From: an uncultured Collinsella sp.
GTDB taxonomy: Bacteria > Actinomycetota > Coriobacteriia > Coriobacteriales > Coriobacteriaceae
Assembly: GCA_900551205.1 (NCBI GenBank)
Contig: URUW01000079.1
Span: 1 to 7,583, forward strand
Direction: 5' to 3'
Length of the DNA stretch: 7,583 bases
Below the pieces are notes generated by a model. That model did not search any database and had not been told where the DNA came from. It was given only the letters and a program-made list of their open reading frames with translations. Both the position numbers and the translations under genes were made by a program. Of the stretch, positions 6,630 to 7,583 are shown piece by piece; position 1 is the stretch's first letter; every line of letters begins with the position of its first letter.

Positions 6630-7523
6630 GTGTCCAATAAATCCAAGGACGCTGACCCCAAGCAACCAGATTCCTCGTTTATCCAGCTTGACGATGCAAA
6701 GCAACAGGGCGCCGCTTCGGCGGCGTCCGCCCCTCGTCGCAAGACGTTCCTCGGCGTCCTGACTGCCGCGTGCACCATTCTGATCGTCGTCTCGCTGGGT
6801 TTCGTCCATCCTTCCGAGAGCGGTGCCTGGTCCATCGACTGGATCATTCAGACCGTGACGGGGGAGAGCGTCGTCACCAAGGACACCAAGGTGTCTGGCT
6901 CGACTACGACTTCGGGCGAGGCCAGTTCCAAGGATTCCAAGTCATCGAATGACGCAAAAGATGAGTCCAAGCATTCTGATGAGTCCAAGTCCAAGGACGA
7001 TTCCGAGTCTTCAAACAAGGAATCGGACAAGAACTCGGATAACAAGAAGTCCGAGGACCAGGACGGCAAGAAGTCTGGCGATAAATCCGCTGCCCAAAAT
7101 ACGGGAGCCGGTGATACTTCCAATGCGTCTGGCGGTGGCCAGTCGTCTGATGGAGCCTCATCCTCTAATGGTGGAAACGCCTCCTCGGGCAGCCAGAGCG
7201 GCTCGCAGGAGTCCAGCTACGTAACAGTGACGGTTTCGGTCACATCGAGCGCTGTGGGCAATCCTGTGTCTTCTGGTGGCACCTTTACCTTTAACGAAGG
7301 CGCTACCGTCTACGATGCCCTGTGCGCGCTGGGCCTTTCTGTCAACGCACATGGCTTGTCGTACGGCACGTATGTCTCCGCGATTGGTGGTTTGGCCGAG
7401 AAACAGTACGGCGGTACGAGCGGCTGGATGTACTCCGTCAACGGCACAACGCCCATGACGGCCTGCAGCAACTACGTTCTCTCCAACGGTGACAACGTGG
7501 TCTGGTATTACGTTACAGGCTAG
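6630..7523 (+). CDS. N-terminally anchored DUF4430 domain protein
   Basis: This 297-aa protein has a short charged cytosolic N terminus (1-38), one hydrophobic segment (about 39-58, FLGVLTAACTILIVVSLGFV) that could be a signal anchor or uncleaved signal, a Ser/Asp/Lys-rich stalk (about 99-150), a Ser/Gly/Asn-rich linker (151-196) and a C-terminal DUF4430 domain (about 197-297). The domain is canonical: EGATVYDAL (223-231), GWMYSVNG (265-272) and a final GDNVVWYY (287-294). GTG 6630 is chosen because AGGTG (6619-6623) precedes it by 6 nt; GTG 6621, directly abutting the upstream stop, would add three residues. The gene follows the large DUF4430 protein by 9 nt, so both share the B12-riboswitch transcript and are probably translationally coupled. 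A strong terminator closes the unit. It likely presents a single binding domain next to the membrane, perhaps receiving ligand from the larger partner. That role is inference. Confidence 0.88.
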   Translation: MSNKSKDADPKQPDSSFIQLDDAKQQGAASAASAPRRKTFLGVLTAACTILIVVSLGFVHPSESGAWSIDWIIQTVTGESVVTKDTKVSGSTTTSGEASSKDSKSSNDAKDESKHSDESKSKDDSESSNKESDKNSDNKKSEDQDGKKSGDKSAAQNTGAGDTSNASGGGQSSDGASSSNGGNASSGSQSGSQESSYVTVTVSVTSSAVGNPVSSGGTFTFNEGATVYDALCALGLSVNAHGLSYGTYVSAIGGLAEKQYGGTSGWMYSVNGTTPMTACSNYVLSNGDNVVWYYVTG

Positions 7524-7545
7524 AGGCCTCGACATAGCGCGCCAG

Positions 7546-7583
7546 ACGGGCGGTTCGGACAAACATCCCGGCCGCCCGTTTTT
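7546..7583 (+). terminator. Strong intrinsic terminator of the DUF4430 operon
   Basis: A perfect 8-bp stem pairs ACGGGCGG (7546-7553) with CCGCCCGT (7572-7579). Additional CGG/CCG pairing (7556-7558 with 7568-7570) is possible inside the loop. An uninterrupted T run follows to the window edge. It lies 22 nt after the stop at 7523. Confidence 0.92.

Noticed and set aside
4593..6809. Long minus-strand open frame of 738 codons opposite the large surface protein
   Set aside because: It is a shadow of the + strand gene: high third-position G/C removes antisense stops. The translation is Arg/Leu-rich without domains, while the + strand frame has clear domains, a signal peptide and an anchor.

Overview
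The window comes from a high-GC Gram-positive genome. It most resembles the gut Coriobacteriia (Collinsella/Olsenella type). This is an inference from codon use with strong G/C third positions, from a phasin-like/AarF gene pair, and from large surface proteins that carry DUF4430, InlB-type repeats and acidic/basic low-complexity stalks. No rRNA or marker gene is present to confirm the taxon.

Layout, all real genes on the + strand: (1) nt 1-66, the last 21 codons of an unidentified gene, followed by a hairpin at 85-123; (2) nt 215-631, a 138-aa phasin-like protein; (3) nt 640-2403, a 587-aa AarF/ABC1/UbiB-family atypical kinase, 8 nt downstream of the phasin-like gene and probably co-transcribed with it; (4) nt 2404-2834, a 431-nt non-coding stretch with a probable promoter (2481-2509), a cobalamin riboswitch aptamer (about 2519-2691) and a structured leader; (5) nt 2835-6620, a 1261-aa secreted, membrane-anchored surface protein; (6) nt 6630-7523, a 297-aa N-terminally anchored protein ending in one canonical DUF4430 domain; (7) a strong intrinsic terminator at the right edge (7546-7583).

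The main interest is the riboswitch plus the two genes behind it. DUF4430 is related to the beta domain of intrinsic factor and transcobalamin, the animal B12 carriers. The first protein has four such domains in tandem, then an eight-unit beta-propeller-like region. A propeller is also the fold of BtuG, the Bacteroides surface B12 binder. After that come an InlB-type repeat, a Gly-rich hinge, a Lys/Asp/Ser stalk and a C-terminal membrane anchor. The second protein displays one more DUF4430 from an N-terminal anchor on a similar stalk. A B12-repressed promoter-riboswitch unit driving both suggests a cell-surface corrinoid capture system of a Gram-positive bacterium. The riboswitch and domain calls rest on sequence. 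The B12-capture role is inference, and no B12 transporter gene (btuCDF or ECF type) lies in the window.

The left part (phasin-like plus ABC1 kinase) is an unrelated, probably housekeeping lipid- or membrane-associated pair.
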